Assembly: GCA_943331295.2 (NCBI GenBank)
Contig: CALQLA020000005.1
Coordinates: 62,001 to 126,000, forward strand
Length of the DNA: 64,000 nt
Direction: 5' to 3'
Source: Bordetella parapertussis
Lineage (GTDB): Bacteria > Pseudomonadota > Gammaproteobacteria > Burkholderiales > Casimicrobiaceae
Positions 26,661 through 35,948 of this stretch are shown in pieces (the stretch's first letter is position 1; each line of letters starts with the position of its first letter). The notes beneath the pieces are model-generated. The model had not been told where the DNA came from. It saw only the letters and a list, made by a program, of their open reading frames with translations, and did not search any database. The position numbers and the translations under genes are program-made.

Positions 26661-27794
26661 ATGTCGGCGCTGCGGGACGAGACGCCGAGGGCCGCCGCGA
26701 CGGGTGACGGCGCCTGCGCGCTGGCGGCGTGGCTGCTGACGGGCCCGGCGCAACTCACGCACGGCCCCGAGGCCGGGGCGGTCGCCGGCACGCTCGATGC
26801 CGGCGGCGCGGCGGCCTACGTCTACCCGGAGATCACCGGCTACTACCTGCAGTGGCTCGCCTGGCAGGCGGCCTGCCACGGGGCCGAAGGCGGCCTGGCG
26901 GCGCGGGCCGCAGCGGCGCAGCGCTGGCTCGCGCGGTGGGTGGAGGCGTCGACGCCGCCGGCGACCCGTCTCTATCTCGCCCCCGCGCCGGCCGACTGGC
27001 GCAACGGCGCCACGTTCCTGTTCGACGTGGCGATGGTGGTCCGCGGCCTCGCGTCCGCGTCTCGCCTGCGCCTGGTCGAGCCCGATCCCGCGCTCGTCCG
27101 CGCGCTCGTCCGCGAACTGCGCGGGCTGGTCGCCGCCGACGGTGCCTTCGCCGCCTGCGCGCCGCGCGCGCCGGACGTCGTGCTGCCGGTGCGCTGGTCG
27201 ACGCAGCGGGGCGCCTTTCTCGCCAAGGCGGCCGCCGGCATCATCGACGCCGCCCCGGTGCTCCCCGGCATTCCGGACGACGTCGTCGCGGCGGCCGAGG
27301 CCACCTATGCCGGGTCGCTCGACGCGCTGGCCGCGGCGCCGCATCCGGAGGTGCACCCGCTGCTGTACGCGTTCGAGGGCACCCTGAGCCTGCCCGCGCA
27401 TCCGCGCTGCGCCGCGATCCTGCCCCGCGTGGCGGCGCAATTCGACGCACTGCTCGCATTGGCGCAGGCGGGGGACGGGGTCCCGGAGTCGGTTGCCGCC
27501 GATGCGCCCGCCGTGCGCCGCGTCGACGTCGTCGCGCAGGCGCTGCGGGTCGGGATCTGCCTCGACCTGCACCTGCCCGAAAGGCCGCGCGACCGGGGCG
27601 CCCTGGCCCGGCTCGCGCGCACGCTTGTCGAGCAGGTCGTGCCCGGGCACGGGCTGCCGTTCGCGCAAGGGGGCGCCACCGCGCCGGCCAACGTCTGGGC
27701 GACGATGTTCGCCGAGCAGGCGCTGGCGCTGGCGTCCCCGGCGCCCCCCGGCCGGACGCGCGCCGGCGCGGACACCGCCCGCCTCTTGGTATGA
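26661..27794 (+). CDS. Unrecognised protein of the glycan operon
   Basis: I cannot place this 377-residue protein in a family with confidence. It is Ala-rich and predicted all-helical by pattern. Repeated helix-like blocks with aromatic and acidic residues (YVYPEITGYYLQWLAWQA, then RLYLAPAPADWRNGATFLFD, and HPLLYAFEG) suggest an (alpha/alpha) toroid, as seen in carbohydrate-active or exopolysaccharide proteins. No signal peptide or TM helix is evident. It sits between wecB and a double glycosyltransferase, with overlapping ends. GTG 26652 (GTGA overlap with the wecB stop) is an alternative start, and the 3' end overlaps the next ATG by four bases. A role in making or editing the surface glycan is inferred from position. 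Confidence 0.75.
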   Translation: MSALRDETPRAAATGDGACALAAWLLTGPAQLTHGPEAGAVAGTLDAGGAAAYVYPEITGYYLQWLAWQAACHGAEGGLAARAAAAQRWLARWVEASTPPATRLYLAPAPADWRNGATFLFDVAMVVRGLASASRLRLVEPDPALVRALVRELRGLVAADGAFAACAPRAPDVVLPVRWSTQRGAFLAKAAAGIIDAAPVLPGIPDDVVAAAEATYAGSLDALAAAPHPEVHPLLYAFEGTLSLPAHPRCAAILPRVAAQFDALLALAQAGDGVPESVAADAPAVRRVDVVAQALRVGICLDLHLPERPRDRGALARLARTLVEQVVPGHGLPFAQGGATAPANVWATMFAEQALALASPAPPGRTRAGADTARLLV

Positions 27795-30073
27795 AGGCGC
27801 AAGGTTCCGTGGCCGGCGCGGGTTCGACCGCGCCGCCGGCGCGCGCGGGTGCGTTCTCCTGGGGCCTGAGCTGGCGGCAGCGGCTGCGGCTCGCCCCGCT
27901 CTTCCTCGCGCAGGTCGCCGCCGACTTCTGCGCGCGCCTCGTGCCCCCCGCTGCGCCGCCGCGCCTGCCGCCGTGGCAGGACGGCATCTCGATCGTGATT
28001 CCCGAACGGGACGCGCCGGCCATGCTGGGCGAGGCGCTGGCTTCGCTGCAGCGCGCGCTGGCGGCGGTACCCGGCCCCGCGCAGGTGATCGTCGTCGTCA
28101 ACGGCGCCGACCCCGCCGCCTATGCGGAGTTGCGGCGCGCGTACCCGGACGTGCAATTCGACTTTTCGTCGGTGCCGCTGGGCTTTGGCGCCGCGGTTCT
28201 GCGCGGCCTCGCGCTGGCACGGCACGACTGGACGTACCTGCAGAACAACGACATGACGCTGGAGCCCGGTGCGCTCGCCGCCGTGCTGGCGGCGCGCGCG
28301 CCGGACGTGTTCGCGGTCGCGTCGCAGATCTTCCAGCGCAACGCCGCCGGCCGCCGCGAGGAGACCGGCTTCACCGACTGGTACACCGATCACCGCGGGC
28401 TGCAGCTCTTCCACGCGCCGCCCCCGGCCGACGCGGCGGTCCGCCCGCACCTGTGCGCCAGCGGCGGCGCTGCGCTGTTCCGGACGTCGGTGCTGCGGCG
28501 CTACGTCCAGGACAGCCGGTGCTACGACCCGTTCTACTGGGAAGACGTCGAGTGGGGCGTGCGCGCGTGGCGCGACGGCCTCGCGGTGCTGTTCTGTCCG
28601 GATTCGTACGCCAACCACCGGCACCGCGCGACCGCGTCGCGGTTCTACGCCGCAGAGGAAATCGAGCGCATCGTCGAACGCAACCGCTGCCTGTTCGACG
28701 CGCGGCAGGGCGTGACGGGCAACGGCGTGCCGTGGCTGATGGACCGCATCTGCGACCTGCCGTACGCGAGCCAGCGCGAGCTCTCCCGGCCGGCGGTGGC
28801 GGTCGCGGTGTTCCGCCAGCGCCTCGCGTCGCGCCGCCTGCCGCAGCCGCTGGCGCCGCCGGCACTGGCTGACCCGCACGGCGGCCCGACGACGCTGCCG
28901 GCCGCGTCGTACAGCTACCACCTGCGCGCGGCCGGCGGCCGGAAGCGCGTGCTGGTCGTCACGCCGTTCGCCGTCTTTCCGCCCCGTCACGGCGGCGCGC
29001 GGCGGGTGGCGGAAACGCTGAAGAGCCTCGCCGCCGACCACGACGTGATCCTCGTCTCGGACGAGGCGCAGCTGTACGACGCCGGCAGTTTCGCGCACAT
29101 GGACGGGCTGGCGGCCGTCCACCTCGTCCAGCGCGGCGCGGAGGCGCCCGGGCCGGCCGACCCGTCGCTCGACGCGCGGCGGCGCACGCACTGCCATCCG
29201 GGGCTCGTCGCCGCCGTCGACGCGGCGCTCGACCGGCACGCGCCCGGTCTCGTCGTCGCCGAGCACTTCGAGCTCGCCGACCTCGTCGCGAGGAAGCGCC
29301 CGGGACAGCACTGGCTGCTCGACCTGCACGACGCCTATGGGCCCGCGGATTTCGCCGACGCCGGCGCGGCCGAGCGCTTCGCCACCGACGTGCTGGCGGC
29401 GTTCGACGCGGTGACGGTGTGCTCCGACGAGGATCGCGCGCTGGTCGCGCATCCGCGGGCCGTCACCGTTCCCAACGGCAGCGCGATTCCGCTCGCCGGC
29501 TACCGGCCGTCGACGGGCGAGCAACTGCTGTTCGTCGGCCCCTTCCGCTATCCGCAGAACCTCGCCGGCATCCTCGCCTTCGTGCGCGACGCGTGGCCCG
29601 CGATCCGCGCCGCGCGGCCGGAGGCGAGGCTGCTGATTCTCGGCGGCTACGACGGTCCCGCCATCGCGCGCGGGCACCCGTCGCTGGTGCAGCCCGGCAT
29701 CGAGGTCGCGGGCCATCGCGACGACGTCGCCGCGATCCTCGCCGCCAGCGCGCTCTCGATCAATCCGCTGCACGGCATCCGTGGCTCGGCGGTGAAGCTG
29801 ATCGAGTCGCTGTCGGCCGGCCGCGTCTGCGTCAGCACCGACGACGCGGCGCGCGGCTTCGGCGCGGCGGGCTTCGCCGGCCTCGTCACGGTGCGCGGCG
29901 TCGCGGCGATGGCGGCGCCGGTGATCGTGCTGCTGGCGGACGCCGACGCGCGGCACCGGCGGGAAGCACCCGATCCGGCGCAGCTCGCCCGCTTCCAGTG
30001 GGACGCCTGCCTCGCGCCGCAGCGGGCGCTGGTCGCCGCGCTGCTCGCCCCCGACGCCGGGGCCGCGCGATGA
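27791..30073 (+). CDS. Fused glycosyltransferase: GT2 domain plus GT4-like GT-B domain
   Basis: The 760-residue protein has two catalytic modules. Residues about 65-320 form a GT-A/GT2 domain, with ISIVIPERDAPAMLGEALAS, LQNNDMTLEPGALAA in the DxD position and FYWEDVEWGVRAWRDG. Residues about 375-750 form a GT-B domain with VTPFAVFPPRHGGARRVAETL, LLFVGPFRYPQN and the donor-binding INPLHGIRGSAVKLIESLSA. Such fusions build two successive linkages of a surface glycan. No TM helix is obvious, so it is likely cytoplasmic or peripheral. It overlaps both neighbours by four bases (ATGA), so the operon is tightly coupled. Confidence 0.85.
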   Translation: MKAQGSVAGAGSTAPPARAGAFSWGLSWRQRLRLAPLFLAQVAADFCARLVPPAAPPRLPPWQDGISIVIPERDAPAMLGEALASLQRALAAVPGPAQVIVVVNGADPAAYAELRRAYPDVQFDFSSVPLGFGAAVLRGLALARHDWTYLQNNDMTLEPGALAAVLAARAPDVFAVASQIFQRNAAGRREETGFTDWYTDHRGLQLFHAPPPADAAVRPHLCASGGAALFRTSVLRRYVQDSRCYDPFYWEDVEWGVRAWRDGLAVLFCPDSYANHRHRATASRFYAAEEIERIVERNRCLFDARQGVTGNGVPWLMDRICDLPYASQRELSRPAVAVAVFRQRLASRRLPQPLAPPALADPHGGPTTLPAASYSYHLRAAGGRKRVLVVTPFAVFPPRHGGARRVAETLKSLAADHDVILVSDEAQLYDAGSFAHMDGLAAVHLVQRGAEAPGPADPSLDARRRTHCHPGLVAAVDAALDRHAPGLVVAEHFELADLVARKRPGQHWLLDLHDAYGPADFADAGAAERFATDVLAAFDAVTVCSDEDRALVAHPRAVTVPNGSAIPLAGYRPSTGEQLLFVGPFRYPQNLAGILAFVRDAWPAIRAARPEARLLILGGYDGPAIARGHPSLVQPGIEVAGHRDDVAAILAASALSINPLHGIRGSAVKLIESLSAGRVCVSTDDAARGFGAAGFAGLVTVRGVAAMAAPVIVLLADADARHRREAPDPAQLARFQWDACLAPQRALVAALLAPDAGAAR

Positions 30074-30819
30074 GCGGCAACTACGACCGCATCGCGCGCT
30101 TCTACGACGCCGACATGGCGCGCAACATGCCGTTCGACGACGTCGGCTTCTACGCCGCGCTCTGCGCCGGGGCGCGGGGGCGCGTGCTGGAACTGGGTTG
30201 CGGCAACGGCCGCATCCTGCTGCCGCTGCTCGCCCGCGGCATCGATGCGACGGGGGTCGACGCGTCCGCGGGAATGCTCGCCGAGCTCGCGCGCAAGGCG
30301 GCGGCGCAGGGCCTCGTCGCGCCGGTGTGCCGGATGGATGTGCGCGCGCTGGCGCTCGCCCCGGGCTTCGGCGTCGTGCTATGCCCCTATTCGCTGGTCA
30401 CCTACCTCACCGGCGACGACGACGTGCCGCGCCTTCTGGCCGAGGTGCGCCGGATTCTCGACCCCGGCGGGCTCTTCGTCGTCGACGCCTTCGTGCCGAA
30501 GCCGGTCGTCGCCGGCACGGCGTTCACCGCGGACTACCGGCGAGCGTTCGGCGACGGCGTGCTCGCGCGCTTCAAGCGCGTCACGCCGCTGTCCGCGACG
30601 CACAACCGGATCGAGCGCCGCTACGAGGTGCGCGGGCCCGGCGACGAATTGCTGGACACGGTCACGGTGGACGAGGTGATCCGGCCCGTCACCGAAGAGG
30701 GGCTGCGCGCGGCGCTCGCCGCCGGCGGCTTTGCCGTCACGGCGACCGCCTGGGACTACGGCCGGGCGGCGGATGGCGCCGCGGCGCAGTTCGTGGCGCT
30801 GGTCGCGCGGCCGGCGTAG
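30070..30819 (+). CDS. Class I SAM-dependent methyltransferase of the glycan operon
   Basis: The 249-residue methyltransferase has motif I VLELGCGNGRILLPLL (about 38-53), the acidic ribose-binding region TGVDASAGML and a post-motif LCPYSLVTYL. It starts YDRIARFYD, typical of small-molecule or sugar methyltransferases. The ATG overlaps the stop of the glycosyltransferase gene by four bases. This suggests that a sugar in the glycan, or its carrier, is methylated. The substrate cannot be read from sequence. It is the last gene of the operon. Confidence 0.82.
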   Translation: MSGNYDRIARFYDADMARNMPFDDVGFYAALCAGARGRVLELGCGNGRILLPLLARGIDATGVDASAGMLAELARKAAAQGLVAPVCRMDVRALALAPGFGVVLCPYSLVTYLTGDDDVPRLLAEVRRILDPGGLFVVDAFVPKPVVAGTAFTADYRRAFGDGVLARFKRVTPLSATHNRIERRYEVRGPGDELLDTVTVDEVIRPVTEEGLRAALAAGGFAVTATAWDYGRAADGAAAQFVALVARPA

Positions 30820-30908
30820 CCCGGGCCGTGGCGGCGCGCGCGTTGCCGCCACCGCGAATGCGGTAGCATGTCGGCCCTGCCTCCCTGCCTCCCAGCCGAC
30901 GCCCGCCC

Positions 30909-31856
30909 ATGGATTTCGCCTTCATCCTCGACCCGCTGCCCACGCTCAAGGCCTACAAGGATTCGAGCGTCGCGATGATGCGCGCGCTGGCCGCGCGCGG
31001 CCACCGGGTGTACGCGCTGGAGCCTTCGGACCTCTTCTGGTACGCGGGCGTCGTCACGGCGCGCGTGGTGCCGGTGACGCCGCGGCCGGACAACGACAGC
31101 TGGTACTGGGCCGGCGCGCCGGAGGAGCGGGCGCTGACCGATTTCGCGGCGGTGCTGATGCGCAAGGACCCGCCGTTCGACACCGAGTACCTGTACGCGA
31201 CGCACCTGCTCGAGGCTGCCGAGCGCACCGGCGCGCGGGTGTTCAATCGGCCGCGCGCGATCCGCGACCACAACGAGAAGCTCGCGATCACCCGCTTCGC
31301 CGAGTTCATCGCGCCGACGCTGATCGCGCGCGACGCCGGGCGCATCCACGCGTTCATCAACGAGCACCAGGACACGATCCTGAAGCCGCTCGACGGGATG
31401 GGCGGCGCGTCGGTGTTCCGCGTCCGCGCCAACGACCCCAACCGCAACGTCATCGTCGAGACGCTCAACGCGCTCGGGCAGCGGACGATGATGGCGCAGC
31501 GCTACATCCCGGAGATCGTCGACGGCGACAAGCGGGTGCTGCTGATCGCCGGCGAGCCCGTGCCGTACTCGCTCGCGCGCATTCCGCAGGCCGGCGAGAC
31601 GCGCGGCAACCTGGCTGCGGGCGGCCGCGGCGAGGCGCGTCCGCTCACGGCGCGCGAGAAGGAGATCGCCGCGGCGCTCGGCCCCGTGCTGTGGGCCGAG
31701 GGGCTCTTCGTCGTCGGCCTCGACGTGATCGGCAACCACCTGACCGAGGTCAACGTCACCAGCCCGACCTGTTTCGTCGAAATCGCCGAGCAGACGGGCT
31801 TCGACACCGGCGGCATGTTCGCGCAGGCGCTGGAGCGCGCCTGCCGCCAGGCCTAG
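30909..31856 (+). CDS. gshB: Glutathione synthetase
   Basis: This 315-residue ATP-grasp ligase joins gamma-glutamylcysteine and glycine. Family marks are the N-terminal FILDPLPTLKAYKDSS, the LMRKDPPFDTEYLYAT loop, ILKPLDGMGGASVFR (ATP-grasp) and the Mg-binding VGLDVIGNHLTEVNVTSPT. The length is normal. A TTGCCG/TAGCAT pair with 15-base spacing lies 40-65 bases upstream and may be its promoter. gshA is not in the window. A repeat element follows the gene. Confidence 0.95.
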   Translation: MDFAFILDPLPTLKAYKDSSVAMMRALAARGHRVYALEPSDLFWYAGVVTARVVPVTPRPDNDSWYWAGAPEERALTDFAAVLMRKDPPFDTEYLYATHLLEAAERTGARVFNRPRAIRDHNEKLAITRFAEFIAPTLIARDAGRIHAFINEHQDTILKPLDGMGGASVFRVRANDPNRNVIVETLNALGQRTMMAQRYIPEIVDGDKRVLLIAGEPVPYSLARIPQAGETRGNLAAGGRGEARPLTAREKEIAAALGPVLWAEGLFVVGLDVIGNHLTEVNVTSPTCFVEIAEQTGFDTGGMFAQALERACRQA

Positions 31857-31879
31857 AAGGTACCGGGGCCATCATTCCG

Positions 31880-31968
31880 TAGCCCGGGTCGAGCGCCAGC
31901 GAAACCCCGGTGAACCGTGCCCGTTCGCGCCTCCCCCGGGTTTCGCTGGCGCTCAACGCCGGGCTACG
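31880..31968 (-). repeat. 88-bp imperfect palindrome, family A, copy 2
   Basis: The arms TAGCCCGGGTCGAGCG and CGCTCAACGCCGGGCTA flank a spacer (GTGAACCGTGCCCGTTCGCG). That spacer is the reverse complement of the copy 1 spacer, so this copy is inverted relative to copy 1. It lies immediately before a fragment of a PHB depolymerase gene. Confidence 0.85.
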
Positions 31969-31979
31969 CATGGCGGGTC

Positions 31980-32099
31980 ATGCACCTGCGCACGCACTAC
32001 GTGCAACCCGACGTCGGCCACCACGGCGTGTTCAGCGGCCGGCGCTGGAACCAGCAGAGCTACCCGGTCGTCCGCGACGTGATCGAGGTCTCGCGCTAG
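31980..32099 (+). pseudogene. 3' remnant of an intracellular PHB depolymerase gene (PhaZ C-terminus)
   Basis: A 39-codon open stretch contains VGHHGVFSGRRWNQQSYPVV, which matches the C-terminal end of poly(3-hydroxybutyrate) depolymerases (typical GVGHYGVFSGRRWR.EI.P). The rest of the gene (usually about 400 codons) is absent. The frame upstream runs straight into repeat copy 2, so the 5' part was probably lost in a rearrangement with a breakpoint at or near the repeat. It is not expected to be functional. Confidence 0.65.
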
Positions 32100-32234
32100 C
32101 CGGGCCGCCGCACCCGCACGCCCCGGCCGCGGCCCGATCCTGCGTGCTACCATCGACGTCGATTTCGAAAGACCTGCGGGTGCGCGAGGAACGGCCCTCG
32201 CCGCGCCGCCCGCGGTTGCCATTCGGGGATTCTC

Positions 32235-32648
32235 ATGATCGGCGTCCTGATCGTTGCCCACGACACGCTGGGCGACAGCCTGGTGCGGGCGGTGACGCAC
32301 GTGCTCGGCACGCGGCCGCCGCAGCTCGAGGCCTTCGGCATCGCCGCCGGCGACGACCCGTCGCTGCTGCTGCCGAAGGCGCGCGAGGCCGTGGCGCGGC
32401 TCGACACCGGCGACGGCGTGCTGATCGTGTCCGACATCTTCGGCGCGACGCCTTGCAACCTCGCCTGCAAGCTGCTGGTGCCCGGCCGCATCGAGGGACT
32501 GGCCGGCGTGAACCTGCCGATGCTGGTGCGCGCCTTCACCTATCGCAGCAAGGGCATGGACACGCTGACGAAGAAGGCGGTGTCCGGGGGCTGCGACGGC
32601 GTCCTTCACATCGAACTGGATCCGGCCTATGCAGCGACGCGAGGTTGA
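32235..32648 (+). CDS. PTS EIIA component, mannose/ManX-type
   Basis: The 137-residue EIIA of the mannose family has phospho-acceptor His9 in LIVAHDTLGD and the VSDIFGATPCN core. No EIIB or EIIC genes follow, so as in many betaproteobacteria this EIIA probably serves regulation rather than sugar uptake. GGGGA lies upstream of the ATG. Its 3' end overlaps the HPr gene by 20 bases, and the EI gene follows. The three form a complete phosphorelay: PEP to EI to HPr to EIIA. Confidence 0.9.
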   Translation: MIGVLIVAHDTLGDSLVRAVTHVLGTRPPQLEAFGIAAGDDPSLLLPKAREAVARLDTGDGVLIVSDIFGATPCNLACKLLVPGRIEGLAGVNLPMLVRAFTYRSKGMDTLTKKAVSGGCDGVLHIELDPAYAATRG

Positions 32649-32898
32649 GATCATCAACAAGCTGGGCCTGCACGCCCGCGCGTCGGCCAAGCTCACGCAG
32701 CTCGCGGCCAAGTTCCAGTGCGAGATCTTCATGGAGCGGAACGGCCGCCGCGTGAACGCCAAGAGCATCATGGGCGTGATGATGCTGGCCGCCGGCAAGG
32801 GCGCCACGGTGACGCTCGAGACCAGCGGCGCCGACGAGGTCGACGCGATCGCCGCGCTCGAGGCGCTCATCAACGACAGCTTCGGCGAGGGCCAGTGA
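32629..32898 (+). CDS. ptsH: Phosphocarrier protein HPr
   Basis: The 89-residue HPr has phosphorylatable His15 in KLGLHARAS and Ser46 in NAKSIMGVMML, the site used by HPr kinase where present. It transfers phosphate from EI to the EIIA encoded just upstream. The ATG lies 20 bases inside the EIIA gene in another frame, implying coupled translation. Its stop overlaps a potential GTG start of ptsI. Confidence 0.95.
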   Translation: MQRREVEIINKLGLHARASAKLTQLAAKFQCEIFMERNGRRVNAKSIMGVMMLAAGKGATVTLETSGADEVDAIAALEALINDSFGEGQ

Positions 32899-32915
32899 TC
32901 CCGGCCGGCCGCTCG

Positions 32916-34652
32916 ATGGCGAGTTTCGCGCTGCACGGCATCGGCGTGTCGCGCGGGATCGCGATCGGCCGGGCGCAGCTCGTCTCCCACGCCACGCTCG
33001 AGGTCGCGCACTATTCGATCGCCCCGGCCGGCATCGACGCCGAGATCGCGCGTTTCGTCACGGCGGTGACCGGGACGCAGAAGGAGCTGCAGACGCTGCG
33101 CAACGCGATGGCGGCAGGCCTCGCGCCGGCCGAGTTCGGCGCGTTCCTCGACGTCCACTGGATGATCCTGTCCGACCCGACGCTGGCCGAGGTGCCACGG
33201 CGGATCATTGCGGAGCAACGCTGCAACGCGGAGTGGGCGCTGACTCACCAGATGGGCGTGCTGGTCGAGCAGTTCGACCAGATCGAGGATCCCTACCTGC
33301 GCGAGCGCAAGGCCGACGTGGTGCAGGTCGTCGAGCGCGTGCTGAAGCGGCTGCTGGGCAAGGCGCCGCCGACGGCCTCGGCGAGCGCCGAGCACCAGAC
33401 GATCCTGGTCGCCCACGACCTGTCGCCCGCCGACGTGATCCAGTTCAAGCAGCACCGGTTCGGGGCCTTCATCACCGACTTGGGCGGCGTCACCTCGCAC
33501 ACGGCGATCGTCGCGCGGAGCCTCAACGTGCCGGCGGTGGTGGCCACCCACATCGGGCGCCAGCTGATCCGCGAGAACGAGCTCCTGATCGTCGACGGCA
33601 CCGACAACGTCGTGATCGTCAACCCGGACAAGGCGGTGCTGGCCGAGTACCGGCTGAAGCAGGGCGAGCTCGGGCTGGAACGCGCCAAGCTGCGGCGCCT
33701 GAAGACCAAGCCGGCGATGACCATCGACGGCCAGCGCGTCGAACTCTCGGCCAACATCGAGCTCCCCGACGACGTGCCGCAGACGCTCGAAAGCGGCGCC
33801 GACGGCATCGGCCTCTTCCGCTCGGAGTTCCTGTTCCTCAACCGCGAGGGGCTGCCGACCGAGGACGAGCAGTTCGAGGCGTACCGCGAGGTGGCGCAGG
33901 GGATGGGCGGCAAGCCGGTCACGATCCGCACGTTCGACTTAGGCGCCGACAAGCAGAAGGCGGGGCTCGACGGGCTGTCGCGGGTGGCGCCCAATCCGGC
34001 GCTGGGCCTGCGCGCCGTGCGCTTCTGCCTCGCCGAGCCGCGGCTCTTCCTCACCCAGCTGCGCGCGATCCTGCGCGCGTCGCACTACGGCAACGTCCGC
34101 ATCCTGATCCCGATGCTGGCGTCGGTGGCCGAGATCGACCAGACGCTGGCGATCATCAACCAGGCCAAGGAATCGCTGCGCGACCGCGGCGTGCCCTTCA
34201 ATGCGGCGGTGCAGGTGGGCGGCATGATCGAAGTGCCCGCGGCCGCGCTCGCGATGTCGGCCTTCGTCGCCAAGCTCGACTTCCTGTCGATCGGCACCAA
34301 CGACCTGATCCAGTACACGCTGGCGATCGACCGCTCCGACGACGCCGTGTCGCACCTCTACGACCCGCTGCATCCGGCGGTGCTGAAACTGATCACGATG
34401 TCCATCAGCGCCGCCAACCGGGCCAAGGTACCGGTCGCCGTCTGCGGCGAGATGGCGGGCGAGGTGCGCCTCACGCGCCTCCTGCTGGGCCTTGGCCTGC
34501 GCAGCTTCTCGATGCACCCCGCGCACGTGCTCGCGGTCAAGCAGCGCGTGCTCACGTCCGACATCCCCGCGATCGACGCGATCGCGAGCCGGATGCGGCG
34601 CACCGACGATCCGGCAAAACTGGACGCGCTGCTCGACAAGCTGAACGCGTAG
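32916..34652 (+). CDS. ptsI: Phosphoenolpyruvate-protein phosphotransferase (EI)
   Basis: The 578-residue enzyme I has the N-terminal FALHGIGVSRGIAIGRA, active His195 in DLGGVTSHTAIVA, and the PEP-binding domain with FRSEFLFLNR, GMIEVPAAAL, GTNDLIQYTLAIDR and VCGEMAG. It takes phosphate from PEP and passes it to HPr. ATG 32916 matches the family N-terminus, while an in-frame GTG at 32895 that overlaps the ptsH stop is possible. It is the last gene of the three-gene PTS operon. Confidence 0.95.
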   Translation: MASFALHGIGVSRGIAIGRAQLVSHATLEVAHYSIAPAGIDAEIARFVTAVTGTQKELQTLRNAMAAGLAPAEFGAFLDVHWMILSDPTLAEVPRRIIAEQRCNAEWALTHQMGVLVEQFDQIEDPYLRERKADVVQVVERVLKRLLGKAPPTASASAEHQTILVAHDLSPADVIQFKQHRFGAFITDLGGVTSHTAIVARSLNVPAVVATHIGRQLIRENELLIVDGTDNVVIVNPDKAVLAEYRLKQGELGLERAKLRRLKTKPAMTIDGQRVELSANIELPDDVPQTLESGADGIGLFRSEFLFLNREGLPTEDEQFEAYREVAQGMGGKPVTIRTFDLGADKQKAGLDGLSRVAPNPALGLRAVRFCLAEPRLFLTQLRAILRASHYGNVRILIPMLASVAEIDQTLAIINQAKESLRDRGVPFNAAVQVGGMIEVPAAALAMSAFVAKLDFLSIGTNDLIQYTLAIDRSDDAVSHLYDPLHPAVLKLITMSISAANRAKVPVAVCGEMAGEVRLTRLLLGLGLRSFSMHPAHVLAVKQRVLTSDIPAIDAIASRMRRTDDPAKLDALLDKLNA

Positions 34653-34709
34653 TTCCCGCCTCGACCGCATCGCCGCCGCCTTCTTCTTACGGGATCTCGC
34701 TCGCTCACC

Positions 34710-35948
34710 ATGCCTTCGTTCGCGGCCACCACCGGCGGTTCCGATCCCAGCGCTGCGCTCGCTGCGGCGCGCTCGGTCGGCCCGGTCGAGGAGCGCCGCG
34801 AGCGCTTCACGGAGCCGCTGCCGCTCGCCTGCGGCCGGACGCTGCCGGAGTACGAGCTCGCGTACGAGACCTACGGCACGCTCGACGCCGCCGGCAGCAA
34901 CGCCGTGCTGGTGTGCCACGCGCTCAACGCGTCGCACCACGTCGCCGGGTACTACGCGGACGACCCCGGCAACGTCGGCTGGTGGGACAACATGATCGGG
35001 CCCGGCAAGCCGCTCGACACCGACCGCTTCTTCGTCATCGGCGTCAACAACCTGGGAAGCTGCTTCGGCTCGACGGGGCCGGTCTCGACGAACCCGGCGA
35101 CGGGTGCGGCCTGGGGCGCGGATTTTCCGCTGGTGACGGTGGAGGACTGGGTCGACGCGCAGGCGCGGCTCGCCGACCGGCTGGGCATCGCGCAGTTCGC
35201 CGCCGTGATGGGCGGGAGCCTGGGCGGCATGCAGGCGCTCGACTGGGCGATCCGCTACCCGGTCCGCGTGCGCCACGCGCTGGTCATCGCCGCGGCGCCC
35301 AACCTGTCGGCGCAGAACATCGCGTTCAACGAGGTGGCGCGGCAGGCGATCCTGACCGACCCCGACTTCCACGACGGCCGCTTCGAGGCGCACGGCGTGA
35401 AGCCGCGCCGGGGCCTGCGCGTCGCGCGGATGATCGGGCACATCACGTACCTGTCCGACGAGCAGATGGAGGAGAAATTCGGCCGCGAGCTGCGCGACGG
35501 GCTCAAGTTCTCGTTCGCGCCGGAGTTCCAGATCGAGTCGTACCTGCGCCACCAGGGCGAGAAGTTCGCCGAGTACTACGACGCCAACACCTACCTGCGG
35601 ATCACCAAGGCGCTCGACTATTTCGATCCGGCGAAGGGCAGCGGCGGCAGCCTCGCGCGCGCGCTGGCGCCCGCCACCTGCAAGTTCCTCGTCGTCGCCT
35701 TCACGACCGACTGGCGGTTCGCGCCGGCGCGCTCGCGCGAGATCGTCAAGGCGCTGGTCGACAACAACCGCGACGTCGCGTACGCCGAGATCGTCGCGCC
35801 GCACGGGCACGATGCATTCCTGCTCGACAACCCGCAGTACACGGCGGTCATCCGTGCGTCGTTCGAGCGGATCGCGGCCGAGAATTCCGCGGCGACGTTC
35901 GGGGCCGATACGGTCGATGGCAACGCGGCGCCCGCCCGCCATGGCTGA
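34710..35948 (+). CDS. metX: Homoserine O-acyltransferase MetX (succinyl-type in this lineage)
   Basis: The 412-residue alpha/beta hydrolase-fold acyltransferase begins the methionine branch by activating the homoserine hydroxyl. The nucleophile elbow is [13 protein letters not shown], the late catalytic His lies in [12 protein letters not shown], and [12 protein letters not shown] is family-typical. In betaproteobacteria, MetX paired with MetW generally uses succinyl-CoA; the acyl donor is inferred from that pairing. The metX stop overlaps the metW start by 8 bases, so the two are co-translated. Confidence 0.92.
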   Translation: MPSFAATTGGSDPSAALAAARSVGPVEERRERFTEPLPLACGRTLPEYELAYETYGTLDAAGSNAVLVCHALNASHHVAGYYADDPGNVGWWDNMIGPGKPLDTDRFFVIGVNNLGSCFGSTGPVSTNPATGAAWGADFPLVTVEDWVDAQARLADRLGIAQFAAVMGGSLGGMQALDWAIRYPVRVRHALVIAAAPNLSAQNIAFNEVARQAILTDPDFHDGRFEAHGVKPRRGLRVARMIGHITYLSDEQMEEKFGRELRDGLKFSFAPEFQIESYLRHQGEKFAEYYDANTYLRITKALDYFDPAKGSGGSLARALAPATCKFLVVAFTTDWRFAPARSREIVKALVDNNRDVAYAEIVAPHGHDAFLLDNPQYTAVIRASFERIAAENSAATFGADTVDGNAAPARHG

